Below are positions 30,254-38,841 of a stretch of DNA of 64,000 nucleotides, piece by piece. Under the pieces are notes generated by a model. That model did no database searches. It saw only the letters and a program-made list of their open reading frames with translations, and was not told the DNA's origin. How positions within the stretch are numbered: position 1 is the first letter of the stretch; each line of letters starts with the position of its first letter. The stretch is from DASYAN01 sp963727755. Its GTDB lineage: Bacteria; Chloroflexota; Ktedonobacteria; Ktedonobacterales; Ktedonobacteraceae. The stretch covers positions 248,001 through 312,000 of the forward strand of contig CAVSHN010000009.1 in the NCBI GenBank assembly GCA_963727755.1. Direction: 5' to 3'. A program made the position numbers and the translations under genes.

Positions 30254-31822
30254 ATGGAACAACCCAAACCTGCTCATGATGCAGGAGCTACGTCACCCGA
30301 CGAGCCAAAAAGTTCAAGACATCTTGTCCTGGAAGCGATCCATGCTATCTGGCATACTCCCTACTTATTTCACATCCCAGCAGTGACAGGTGATACGCAA
30401 GAACATGCTAACAAATGGGTAGTGCTTATCCTTGCCGCGCTGGGGGGCTTCATGACAACTCTTGATTCCTCGATTGTCAACATCAGTCTGCCAGCTATTG
30501 CACATACTTTTGGTGTCGGCATTAACGGAACCATCGAATGGGTTATCATCGGTTATCTGATCATAATTGCTTCAGTTCTGCTCTCTCTGGGACGTCTAGC
30601 AGATATGATTGGACGTAAGCCGATCTATGAGGCAGGGCTGCTTGTCTTCGTGCTTGGTTCTATCTTTAGCGGAGCGGCACCTTCCCTGCTCATGCTCATC
30701 ATCGCTCGTCTTTTTCAAGGATTAGGCGGAGCGCTTATCTTCTCCGTCAATGTTGCTATGATTACGAGCGTCTTCCCCGCTCACCAGCGTGGGCAGGCAT
30801 TGGGTTGGAATTCGGTGGTCGTGGCCCTTGGTATCAGCGCTGGCCCTACTATTGGAGGCCTCATCACGCAGTATCTAACTTGGCGCTGGATATTTTATGT
30901 CAATGTGCCGATTGGGACTATTGCTCTGATCGCAGCTGCTAGCATGCTCACCGAACGTTTTCATTTCAACAAAGGGCTTTTTGATCCTCTGGGCGCGACA
31001 CTTTTTGCTATGGGGCTAGCTGCAATTACGCTGGGTCTCTCTTTCGGGCAAGAGTGGGGCTGGACTTCACCGGGCCTGATAAGTTCGCTTGTCGTTGGGA
31101 TAACTACGCTATTCGTGGCAGTGTTTATTGAGCAACGCGTTCCTAAACCCATCTTGAGGTTCTCACTCTTGAAAAATCGTGTCTTCGCCTTAGCCAATAT
31201 CAGTTTTATGCTCTGTATGCTAGCACTGTTTGCACCGGGTTTTCTATTGCCATTCTATTTTGAGCAACTGCGTGGCTTTTCCGTAGTACAATCAGGCTTA
31301 CTACTCACGCCATTGCCGCTCACCATGGCCATAATAGCGCCGCTCAGCGGTTCGCTGGCAGATCGTTTTGGCTCACACATTCTCTCTCCGCTGGGTCTGA
31401 CCATTACCTGTTTTGGACTATTCCTGCTTAGTCAGCTCAATGCGCAAAGCCCTGTCTGGGAGATAATCTGGCGTCTCATTGTTACTGGTATCGGTCAGGG
31501 ACTTTTTCAGGCTCCTAATACACGGGCATTGATGGGAGCTGCTCCTCCTGATGAGCAAGGGGTAGCTTCAGGCGTATTTGCTACGGTTCGTGTCATTGGT
31601 CAGGCATTAAGCGTTGCTCTTGCGGGATCTATTTTTACCAGCTTTGGCGCGGCGGCAGCAGGAGTTGTGCTCTCATCACATAGACAAAGCCTTCCAGCGA
31701 GTAGGATCAGCGTGCTCCAGAACGTGTTCACCTCTGGTTTCCATGCTGCACTCATCGCTTGTGCGATCTTTGCTGCTATTGGCATTGTGACATCGCTTGT
31801 ACGAGGCCATGATAATGTATAA
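30254..31822 (+). CDS. MFS transporter, DHA2 (EmrB/QacA) family
   Basis: A 522-residue inner-membrane drug:H+ antiporter with about 14 membrane segments. After a soluble N-terminal 50 residues come ALGGFMTTLDSSIVNISLPA (the DHA2 TM1 motif), the motif A loop GRLADMIGRKPIYEAG, RLFQGLGGALIFSVN, and motif C-like GISAGPTIGGLITQYLTWRW (alignment rule for antiporters). The C-terminal half repeats the pattern, with GSLADRFGSHI. GGAGGAGG precedes ATG 30254. It starts 38 bp after argS in the same direction, so co-transcription is possible. A short direct repeat (CTAGGCTACTAGGCTACTAG) overlaps the argS stop. Substrate unknown. Confidence 0.92.
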   Translation: MEQPKPAHDAGATSPDEPKSSRHLVLEAIHAIWHTPYLFHIPAVTGDTQEHANKWVVLILAALGGFMTTLDSSIVNISLPAIAHTFGVGINGTIEWVIIGYLIIIASVLLSLGRLADMIGRKPIYEAGLLVFVLGSIFSGAAPSLLMLIIARLFQGLGGALIFSVNVAMITSVFPAHQRGQALGWNSVVVALGISAGPTIGGLITQYLTWRWIFYVNVPIGTIALIAAASMLTERFHFNKGLFDPLGATLFAMGLAAITLGLSFGQEWGWTSPGLISSLVVGITTLFVAVFIEQRVPKPILRFSLLKNRVFALANISFMLCMLALFAPGFLLPFYFEQLRGFSVVQSGLLLTPLPLTMAIIAPLSGSLADRFGSHILSPLGLTITCFGLFLLSQLNAQSPVWEIIWRLIVTGIGQGLFQAPNTRALMGAAPPDEQGVASGVFATVRVIGQALSVALAGSIFTSFGAAAAGVVLSSHRQSLPASRISVLQNVFTSGFHAALIACAIFAAIGIVTSLVRGHDNV

Positions 31823-31830
31823 ATGCCTAC

Positions 31831-32214
31831 TCATGATGATTGCAAGTCCTTTAGTACTTCAAAAAGCCGCTCTCTAGCAGTACTTCGAAGCTTACTATCA
31901 GCATAGTTGTTAAGGTGAGAATCACAACATAGTAAAACAATAAGATTATCTTGCTTATAAAAGTAGCATTTGGGCTGCTGCTTCCTCTTCAAGTGACAGT
32001 TGTCAATCAGCATATGCCAGAAATAAACAGCGTAGTCGCCAAACCCCTGAGCTAGCCCTAGGTGATTGGGCGAAATTAAGTTCTGCTTCTCAAAGTGCCC
32101 ACAAAATTTCTCATGTTGTTTTAAAACCTTCTCAACGGTCATATCACCATAGCAATGCTTTCGAACGAATCTATCAAGTTCGGATTCAAAAGCTCAATGA
32201 TACTGAATATCCAT
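31831..32214 (-). pseudogene. partner gene of Panacea antitoxin, early in-frame stop (candidate toxin)
   Basis: An ATG at 32214-32212 overlaps the Panacea gene's stop as TGATG, the usual sign of translational coupling. It reads MDIQYH, then TGA at 32196-32194, and continues in the same frame as AFESELDRFVRKHCYGD into MTVEKVLKQHEKFCGHFEKQ, ending at 31831. The coding character continues across the stop, so a nonsense mutation has probably truncated a 127-residue protein; the Met at 32142 could restart 103 residues. No domain is recognised, but Panacea antitoxins are usually encoded next to diverse toxins. Function is inferred from position only. Confidence 0.5.
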
Positions 32215-32735
32215 CAGGCCGCATTTCCTTCATTTCTATCTGAAGTAAGATCAGACGAGCCTCTATAAAAACTATAGATGTACGGGACAATCTCGCCTAG
32301 TTCCACTGCATAGTACGGTGCCTGAGAACGTGCAAGATCCTCTAAGTCTTTTCCACCTACTGCGCCATACTTTTTTACAATCCTATCCAGCATATAAAAT
32401 TCTTGCGCAGTCCACCTGTAATCAAGGGTCCCCACCGGACTATAAGTCACAGTCTCACACTCATCCTCTGACATACTCTGCGCATAATCACGACAAATAA
32501 GCCATTCTGCTTCCATTTCTTCTACAATTGCCTCGAAGTAGTAAGGATATGGCCCTTTGGAACCTGCAACGTATACTTCGCCTGTAAAAGAGACTTCATA
32601 TGCCTCATAATAATCAAAATCAAGGAAGTAGAGCAACTTGGTTGCCTTTTCTGAGCCCTCAATCTTACCCAGTGATTGAAGCATCCACAGGAAGGCTGCC
32701 TTATATTTCGTTTTGTCTAGAATTGTAGGTGCCAT
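32214..32735 (-). CDS. Panacea-domain (SocA-like, DUF4065) antitoxin
   Basis: A 173-residue soluble protein. KAAFLWMLQSLGKIEGSEKA and TKLLYFLDFDYYEAYEVSFT with GPYPYYFEAIVEEM form the Panacea/DUF4065 pattern (K-L-x-Y-x-x-D...G...Y-G-P). TAQEFYMLDRIVKKYG and LEDLARSQAPYYAVE match the C-terminal helices. In known systems such proteins neutralise an adjacent toxin, sometimes by directing its degradation or by direct binding. AAGGAGGAG lies just before ATG 32735. The stop overlaps the next ATG. The partner downstream is nonsense-mutated, which could leave this antitoxin as an orphan. Confidence 0.75.
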   Translation of the reverse strand: MAPTILDKTKYKAAFLWMLQSLGKIEGSEKATKLLYFLDFDYYEAYEVSFTGEVYVAGSKGPYPYYFEAIVEEMEAEWLICRDYAQSMSEDECETVTYSPVGTLDYRWTAQEFYMLDRIVKKYGAVGGKDLEDLARSQAPYYAVELGEIVPYIYSFYRGSSDLTSDRNEGNAA

Positions 32736-32898
32736 TGGAGAACTCCTCCTTCGTCAAATGGTTACTGATTAACTCAACACACAAATAATGGCATATTGGC
32801 CAACAAGGGCAGGGCAAGCAAATCAAACAAAATCCGTGCTACTGTTCTTCTCTCCATTATATCATTTGAAGACATTGTAGCCGCAAATGGCTCGTCTG

Positions 32899-33093
32899 TC
32901 AAGCACCACCTAGGTAAGCCTGACGTACCAGATCATTATTCAAGAGATTGCGAGCAGTATCACTCAATACAATCTTGCCCGTCTGTAAAACATAGCCACG
33001 ATCAGCGAGATCCAATGCCATTGAAGCATTTTGCTCAACAAGGAAAATCGTGACACCTTGTTCTCGAATACGCATAGTAGAGCCACCAACCAT
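32899..33093 (-). pseudogene. livF-type ABC ATPase, C-terminal remnant
   Basis: The frame reads REQGVTIFLVEQNASMALDL, then ADRGYVLQTGKIVLSDTARN and a closing VRQAYLGG. This is the region after the D-loop of LivF (VEQN with the switch residue, G-Y-V-L-x-G-x-I, and AYLG at the C-terminus). Walker A, the signature and Walker B are absent. It is the last gene of a degraded liv operon whose other pieces lie at 33848-34706. Confidence 0.75.
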
Positions 33094-33213
33094 TTGAACA
33101 ACACCGCACGCAACTGACGGTCAGGAGCAAGCAAACCACTACCTATTGACTCTGGCACGTATAACATCACCTCTCCTGTAAAAACTTCGTCCCCTTCTCA
33201 AAAATAGCGGTAG

Positions 33214-33804
33214 CTACTCCATCTCGCCTTGAATTGGAGGCGCATAGCGTTCAAATGTCCGTCGGAACTCATGGATTGCTAGGCTCTGATGCTGCTCACA
33301 AGTTTTCATCCCGGCCAGGAAACAGGGAAGAAATGCACTTTGCACAGGTCCTGTACGCTTTATCTCTGGATCTTTGAAAAGATCAACAACAGCTCCTGAA
33401 CCATCACGTAGTATGTCATAAAGCACCTGGTCCTGCTCCATCGTCTCAACATTAAGGGTATTGATATGGAAACCCTCCTTCCGGTGGGGATGCAGGCTTG
33501 GTCTCACATAGGGAGTATGTTTGGCCTCACTCGCTAAGGTCATGGTATACCAAACTTTGGCAATTGAATAGACACCAAGGATTTTGTACTCTTTGTATTT
33601 CTTCTTGGCTGTCGTCTGAGCAAACTTTCGACCACCAAAAAAACTTAGGCGTGCGCGTTCCAAAGCTGTAGACGCTGTTCCAAGCTGTGGGAGCATAATA
33701 CAAACAAATTCAGGCTTATCCACTTCTACGAGAATACAGGGAGGATAGTCTCCTAATGCTAGAATAGCATCTTTGGCATAGGTAACAACCCCATCTACGT
33801 CCAT
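33214..33804 (-). CDS. hypothetical protein inserted in liv operon remains
   Basis: A 196-residue protein from ATG 33804 (MDVDGVVTYAKDAILALGDY), preceded by GAAAGAGAGGGA; a start at 33840 is less likely. It has no signal peptide or membrane segment. It contains PPCILVEVDKPEFVCIMLPQ, a Lys-rich middle (AKKKYKEYK) and a C-terminal FLPCFLAGMKTCEQHQSL. The frame is intact, unlike the liv fragments on both sides. No family is recognised. Confidence 0.55.
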   Translation of the reverse strand: MDVDGVVTYAKDAILALGDYPPCILVEVDKPEFVCIMLPQLGTASTALERARLSFFGGRKFAQTTAKKKYKEYKILGVYSIAKVWYTMTLASEAKHTPYVRPSLHPHRKEGFHINTLNVETMEQDQVLYDILRDGSGAVVDLFKDPEIKRTGPVQSAFLPCFLAGMKTCEQHQSLAIHEFRRTFERYAPPIQGEME

Positions 33805-33847
33805 AATAAATTTCCCTCTCTTTCGATGCTTCAAGCACAACCGAAGG

Positions 33848-34078
33848 TCACACTTTCTCGGGTACCTGCTGCCCTAACAGACCAGAAGGCCGGAAAACTA
33901 GAATCAAGATCAGCACCCCATAGATCACTGCACTTCCCCAGGCATCACCACCATGAGACAAAACAGTACTAGGTATTTCTGAAACTAAGGAGCGAATAAC
34001 GCCTATTACTAACCCTCCCATCATAGCCCCCACAATGTTGCCAATGCCACCAAGCACTGCACAGGTAAAAGCAACCAA
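33848..34078 (-). pseudogene. livH-type permease, C-terminal remnant
   Basis: Reads VAFTCAVLGGIGNIVGAMMG, then GLVIGVIRSLVSEI and VLILILVFRPSGLLGQ. GGIGNxxGAxxGG and the FRPxGLLG ending are diagnostic of LivH/LivM-type branched-chain amino acid permeases. Only the last two membrane segments remain. It lies in order between the binding-protein and ATPase remnants. Confidence 0.8.
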
Positions 34079-34283
34079 ACCAAGATCATAGCCAATCGAA
34101 AACCTCGTATTTGGAAACTATAACCCGATGACCACTAACTTTAAGAATAGTTCCATAGAAACCCTTTCTGGAGACCCGCCCCTGATCACAGGAGCGGGAG
34201 GAAAGATATGCAGGGGTTCTTGACTAGATGGTGAGAGGATAACATAGATGAAGAGATAGATCAAGTGACAATTGTCTATATAC

Positions 34284-34706
34284 CTATGAGCCGCAAGCTA
34301 GCAGGATTAAACTCCTCAATAGCTTACGGCTAGTTTCAATGTTACTATTGAGTGGACCAACAACACCAGCCACTTCCGCATCACCAATGAGAGCATTATA
34401 ATTTTTGTGTGCAACAGATGTATCGTGAGTACCATTCGTTCCTACATCATCGGTATGATCAAGCACAAACTGGTAGTCAGGCAAAACGTTTTGGCTATTG
34501 GCCTCATCAACAGCATACTGTACTCCGTCCTGAGCAGGCAGACCATCAGTCTGATCATTGCCACTTACCGGAAAATCGGAGCCAATCTTGATTATCTTTG
34601 CTGCTTGATTAGAAGTCGTTGTCCCTGTACCACAGGCAGCTAGCAAAGACAGAACTAAAGGAATGCCCAATGTCAGGGCAAAGATACAAGACCATCGTTT
34701 TTGCAT
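34284..34706 (-). pseudogene. branched-chain amino acid binding lipoprotein, N-terminal remnant
   Basis: From ATG 34706 (MQKRWSCIFALTLGIPLVLS), preceded by GAAGGAGAA, a lipoprotein signal peptide ends at the lipobox LLAACG. The mature start IIKIGSDFPVSGNDQTDG and the segment GVQYAVDEANSQNVLPDYQF, then GVVGPLNSNIE are typical of LivJ/LivK periplasmic binding proteins. The frame is lost after ETSRKLL, at about one third of the usual 380-400 residues. It is the first gene of the decayed liv operon. Confidence 0.8.
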
Positions 34707-34950
34707 AATGTCGTTATTCTCCTTCAACACACTAAAACATCTGATCAAAGCTTGGAAGAGGAGGTCACAGCTACGGGAAATTCCCAACTAAAGGGATCTC
34801 CTGCTATACATACGTCGCAAAATCTTCAAGTCTCACAGAATACATTTGGGCAACATAAATTGCTCATCCTGCGGAAAGACCCATGGATGAGTTCAAAATA
34901 TGCTTAAAAATCTATTGAGAGCAATGTATTACAACTTTCTATCCATCAGA

Positions 34951-35995
34951 TTATCCTGCAGAGGATAAATAGGTATCGAAAAACGCGTCGACTCTAGCAA
35001 TATATCCAGCAGTGTCAACAGCAAACGACTGTGCATGCTCAGCATTCGGTACGACCCAAAATTGTTCGGGATTGCCCCCTGCCTGATACAGCGCTTGCAT
35101 ACCAGCAAGAGGCGTTATAGTATCTGCATCACCATTGATAAAAAACAGAGCAGGATGCCCGGGCAGGTTCCCTACACCGTCAATCGGGCGAGCCTTCGTA
35201 ATATCAACACCATAGACCTGCTCAACCACTTGTCTATCTGCATCACGCACAGCATTATTAGGAACGTCCACATATACGCGTGTAGCATCAACAGGACAAC
35301 TCTCCAAGACCATAGCTGAGATTGCATTTGTTTTTGATGCTGCCAATGCCGCCGCCGTTGCACCCATTGAAAGGCCAAGGACTCCAATTTTACTATGCGA
35401 TGTGTCGGGAAGCCCATGCAAGTAGTCTATAGCAGCCAGAATATCTTTCTGATTCGACCATCCCAAGAGTCGACATTATTCCCTGACTAAGGCCATAGCT
35501 TTGAAAGTCGAATAACAACACGTTATAGCCATGATTATAGAGAAAAGCTGCTCGCTGAATCATCTCGACACGATTACCTGGCGTGCCATGTGTCAAAATA
35601 ATCACTGGAGCTAGAGGTGAATGGATAGCCAACCAGCCCGAGAGCAAATAGCCACGCTTGTTATAAAAGGAGACATCCATAACAGGCAATTCATGGACAT
35701 CCTGTGCAGCAGGAATTGGTTCGCCCCGCCCCGGGTGTAGACCTTGTGTCAACTGCTGCAGGCTACTATTATCAGAGAGCACAGCATGGTCAGAATTTGC
35801 CAGAGGCGAGGGGATATTCTTCTTATTCACAGGAGCCAATGAGGTATAAGAGGGTCTATTCTTTGTCTGGTTTATGATCTCACTTCCTGTAATATGCCAG
35901 AGCCAACTATTAGTAATGGCAAGAACCAGACCTAAAGCTGGTGCAAGCTTTCTAATGAAGACTAACAAATGCATGTGTGCTACCCCACAAAACAT
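34951..35995 (-). pseudogene. alpha/beta hydrolase, one frameshift
   Basis: The N-terminal frame (35995-35393) has a membrane anchor or signal segment (LAPALGLVLAITNSWLW), then VIILTHGTPGNRVEMIQRAA (oxyanion HG) and YNVLLFDFQSYGLSQG. Near 35460 an extra A in GGGATGG breaks the frame. The second part continues GWSNQKDILAAIDYLHGL, KIGVLGLSMGATAAALAASK (nucleophile Ser in GLSMG), FFINGDADTI (acid Asp) and VVPNAEHAQSF (catalytic His). All three catalytic residues are present, so the enzyme would be active if the indel is an error. It lies 3 bp from coaE, same strand, downstream of it. Confidence 0.8.
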
Positions 35996-35998
35996 CCT

Positions 35999-36604
35999 CT
36001 AGACAGGAAATTCTTGACAAAATCGGTCAAACGCAGCAGCTACCTGACGCTGTGTCTCAACAAGTGAGCCGCTATTGTCAATAATCTCGTCTACAAGCGC
36101 TAACTTACTAGCAATATCTGGCTGGGCTTGTACACGCATGCTCGCGTCATCCACAGAGAGCTGATTACGTTCTATTAAACGTGCTATCTGTTGTTCCTGA
36201 GAACAAATTACCAGCCACTTACTGTTACATAGTGTACCAGAACTTCCCTCTAGAAGCTTTACCGCATCAATGATCACTATACTTGATGCACTCACCTGTT
36301 TTAGCTGATCTACTAGAGCTTCTCTCACAGCTGGATGGACAATGCGCTCTAGCTCTGCTAGCGCACTCGCATCCTGGAAGACAATAGCACCCAAAGCTCT
36401 GCGATTAATACTGCCATCAGAGGCAAGGATCTCTGTACCAAACGTTTTAGCTATTTGCTGCACAAGCGGTAGATTTTTTTGGTAGAGTTGATGCACAATA
36501 GTATCTGCGTCGATATAGTGCTTAGCACCTAAGTCAAGCAACATTCGCCCAACTGAGGTTTTCCCGCAAGCAATATTGCCAGTTAGTCCAATAATACGTG
36601 GCAT
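35999..36604 (-). CDS. coaE: dephospho-CoA kinase
   Basis: Catalyses the last step of coenzyme A synthesis, phosphorylating the 3'-hydroxyl of dephospho-CoA with ATP. MPRIIGLTGNIACGKTSVGR contains the P-loop at residues 9-16. YIDADTIVHQLY holds the conserved DAD residues, HPAVREAL is the family HP motif, and RLIERNQLSVDDASMRVQAQ is the lid region. About 201 residues, normal for the family. The start MPRI at 36604 is preferred to 36613 because it gives the standard N-terminus. The frame is intact. It shares its direction with the hydrolase immediately downstream. Confidence 0.93.
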   Translation of the reverse strand: MPRIIGLTGNIACGKTSVGRMLLDLGAKHYIDADTIVHQLYQKNLPLVQQIAKTFGTEILASDGSINRRALGAIVFQDASALAELERIVHPAVREALVDQLKQVSASSIVIIDAVKLLEGSSGTLCNSKWLVICSQEQQIARLIERNQLSVDDASMRVQAQPDIASKLALVDEIIDNSGSLVETQRQVAAAFDRFCQEFPV

Positions 36605-37018
36605 CAGTCCCAAACAGCCCTTTCACATTGATAGAACGATACTTTTCGAACGGATGAAAAATCAACAACGATACAAAATTCTACCCTTTGAGCAAAACTG
36701 AGTCATAGCTTCTAGTATTTCTTTCTCAGAATACCTACAGCGATTGGCCAAAGTCTTGATCCCTCAGAGCACAGGAACTCACAGGAGATCCAAGGGATCA
36801 ATCTTTCTGACGACCGCTATAATGGGAGAAATCAAATTCTTGCGAGGACAACGAAGTACAGTTACATGCAAGCCTCAAAATAACCAAGCAGATAGGAGTA
36901 CAAATATCCCAAAAGTACCCTTTTCATTTTGTTTATGCCATAGCGTAGGCTAGATATCGTACAATAGCTTAAGAGTAATACTAAAAGACAAGATGCCAAG
37001 GAGAGCCGAGAACAACCG
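36605..37018. other. divergent intergenic region between coaE and the caspase-like gene
   Basis: No convincing gene. It must carry the promoters for the leftward coaE and rightward caspase-like genes. A TACAAT hexamer at about 36959 is a possible -10 element for the latter; no clear -35 was found. Confidence 0.4.
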
Positions 37019-38821
37019 ATGAGCAGACACATGGGATTGATCATTGGAGTAAATCATTACCAAGATCACACGCTCCGCCCATTGCAATTTGCCGAAAACG
37101 ATGCCAAAGCTCTTGCTCAATGGCTGGTCAATACCAAGGGAGGCAAGTGGTCGCCTCCTGATGTACAACTTGTGCAAGGGCAGCATGCAACTCGGGAGCT
37201 TACAGAGTCACTGATTACCCAATTGTGTACCAAAGTTACGCAGTCAGAAGATATTGTCTTGATCTACTTTGCCGGGCATGCTTTTCTCGATGAGAAGACA
37301 GGAGATGGCTATCTGGCATTGGCAAATACACATTATCAAGATGCAGCAGCAACTGGTCTCAGTTTGCGTAGTCTTGTTCAGAATGTTTTACCCCAAAGTC
37401 GGGCTACGCAGATCCTCTGTATTCTCGATGTCTTCCAGACAGGACAGTTATGGAATATACGCAGTTCATCGCCATTCGACATGAAACCTCTGTTGGGACT
37501 TCCGATTTTGAATACGCTTCAGCATCAGCACAATCAGCTGCTCCTTTGCTCTTGTCGAGGCAATGATACTGCACCTGAAACTGGAGAACGTAACCTCGGC
37601 ACCTTTGCCCATAGCATGATTGTAGGCATGTGTGGCCCTGCAAGCGATGCGAATACTGATAACGTCACACTCCCCAAACTTCATGCTTACCTTCTCAATG
37701 TTTTGGGAGAGCAACATCGTCCTCAGCTCTTCGGACAACAACAGCCTCCGCTGATCCTAGTAGGCCAACCTGCCTCCCCAGATGTGCCACCAGTAATCGA
37801 CAACCACACACAAACTACCACACCACCAACTCCTATTTTTGCTTCCCAGACTGGAGGACCACTGAAATTGAAAGCAACTCCACGGGGCACCGTTGCCACA
37901 CAAACTCCTCCCCAATCATCACAGGGACCATTTACCTCCGGACACATTTTTGCACCTGCACTGGCAGAACATCGGCTGCAACAATGTCAAGATTTGTTAG
38001 CTCAGGCCCAACAATTTTTACAGAGCCAAAATTATGGAACAGCATTTGAGACAGTAGAAAAAGCTCTGCAAATGCAGCCCAACGATACCGCAGCGCTGCT
38101 TCTCAAAGGACAACTTCTGGGCACAGCTGGACATTTTCAAGAAGCACTCACTATTATTGAACGAATCCTGCAAAAAGATCCAAATAATGCGATGGCTTGG
38201 AGTATGCGTGCAGTTGCCCTGAGCAACATGGGACAACACCAACTAGCACTCGCCTCAATTGAACGCTCATTGGAACTCGACCCAGGTCCTAATTCCCAAC
38301 GCGAAAGATACGCCATCAAAGCCACTATCATGGCAAACTTGACAGAAAAACAAGGCAGCAATCATGGCCCATCTCCTCAGAATCTCAGTAATAAGGTCCA
38401 TGAAAATCCACGTGCCTTTTTTACTGGTGTCGGACTTCATCTGCTTGGCTTGATCTGCGGCATCGCTGGAATGGGGCTGATTATTTTCAGTCACCTACCA
38501 ACTCCCATAGGACTGCTAGTGGCAAGTCTCGGCTTGGCTGTATTGTGTATAAGCGCAACACGCGGCGCTTTCCGCTATGGTCTTTCACACCTTGGGCTTA
38601 CGCTGTTCGTCTGTCTGCTCATTGGCGGAATACTCGGGATTACATATAAACTTGGCTTCACAAGCATCATGAACAGCCTGAGGACCGACAAGACCACTAC
38701 GCGCTTACTGCAATTTCTATTTTTTGCTATTTGGATGATTGCAGCTGCTACCACTCCGCTTGTGCTAGCAATGGGAGGATTTCTTAGTGGCCTGATTGTA
38801 CGAAACCAGAAACATGTCTAA
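37019..38821 (+). CDS. caspase-fold (C14) protein with TPR repeats and membrane tail; catalytic Cys replaced
   Basis: A 600-residue protein. Residues 1-250 form a metacaspase-like domain: MGLIIGVNHYQDHTLRPLQF and NDAKALAQWLV opening, catalytic-type His87 in IYFAGHAF. At the site where metacaspases have D-x-C-H-S-G, the sequence is D137-V-F-Q-T-G, so the nucleophilic Cys is Phe139. A Pro/Thr-rich linker (250-310) leads to about three TPR-like repeats (320-420, with AFETVEKALQMQPNDTAALL and EALTIIERILQKDPNNAMAW). The last 150 residues hold four membrane segments. It probably acts as a membrane-tethered scaffold rather than a protease. GAGAGCCGAG lies near the start. Transcribed alone. Confidence 0.8.
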   Translation: MSRHMGLIIGVNHYQDHTLRPLQFAENDAKALAQWLVNTKGGKWSPPDVQLVQGQHATRELTESLITQLCTKVTQSEDIVLIYFAGHAFLDEKTGDGYLALANTHYQDAAATGLSLRSLVQNVLPQSRATQILCILDVFQTGQLWNIRSSSPFDMKPLLGLPILNTLQHQHNQLLLCSCRGNDTAPETGERNLGTFAHSMIVGMCGPASDANTDNVTLPKLHAYLLNVLGEQHRPQLFGQQQPPLILVGQPASPDVPPVIDNHTQTTTPPTPIFASQTGGPLKLKATPRGTVATQTPPQSSQGPFTSGHIFAPALAEHRLQQCQDLLAQAQQFLQSQNYGTAFETVEKALQMQPNDTAALLLKGQLLGTAGHFQEALTIIERILQKDPNNAMAWSMRAVALSNMGQHQLALASIERSLELDPGPNSQRERYAIKATIMANLTEKQGSNHGPSPQNLSNKVHENPRAFFTGVGLHLLGLICGIAGMGLIIFSHLPTPIGLLVASLGLAVLCISATRGAFRYGLSHLGLTLFVCLLIGGILGITYKLGFTSIMNSLRTDKTTTRLLQFLFFAIWMIAAATTPLVLAMGGFLSGLIVRNQKHV

Positions 38822-38841
38822 ATGGTGAATTGCAATCTGGT

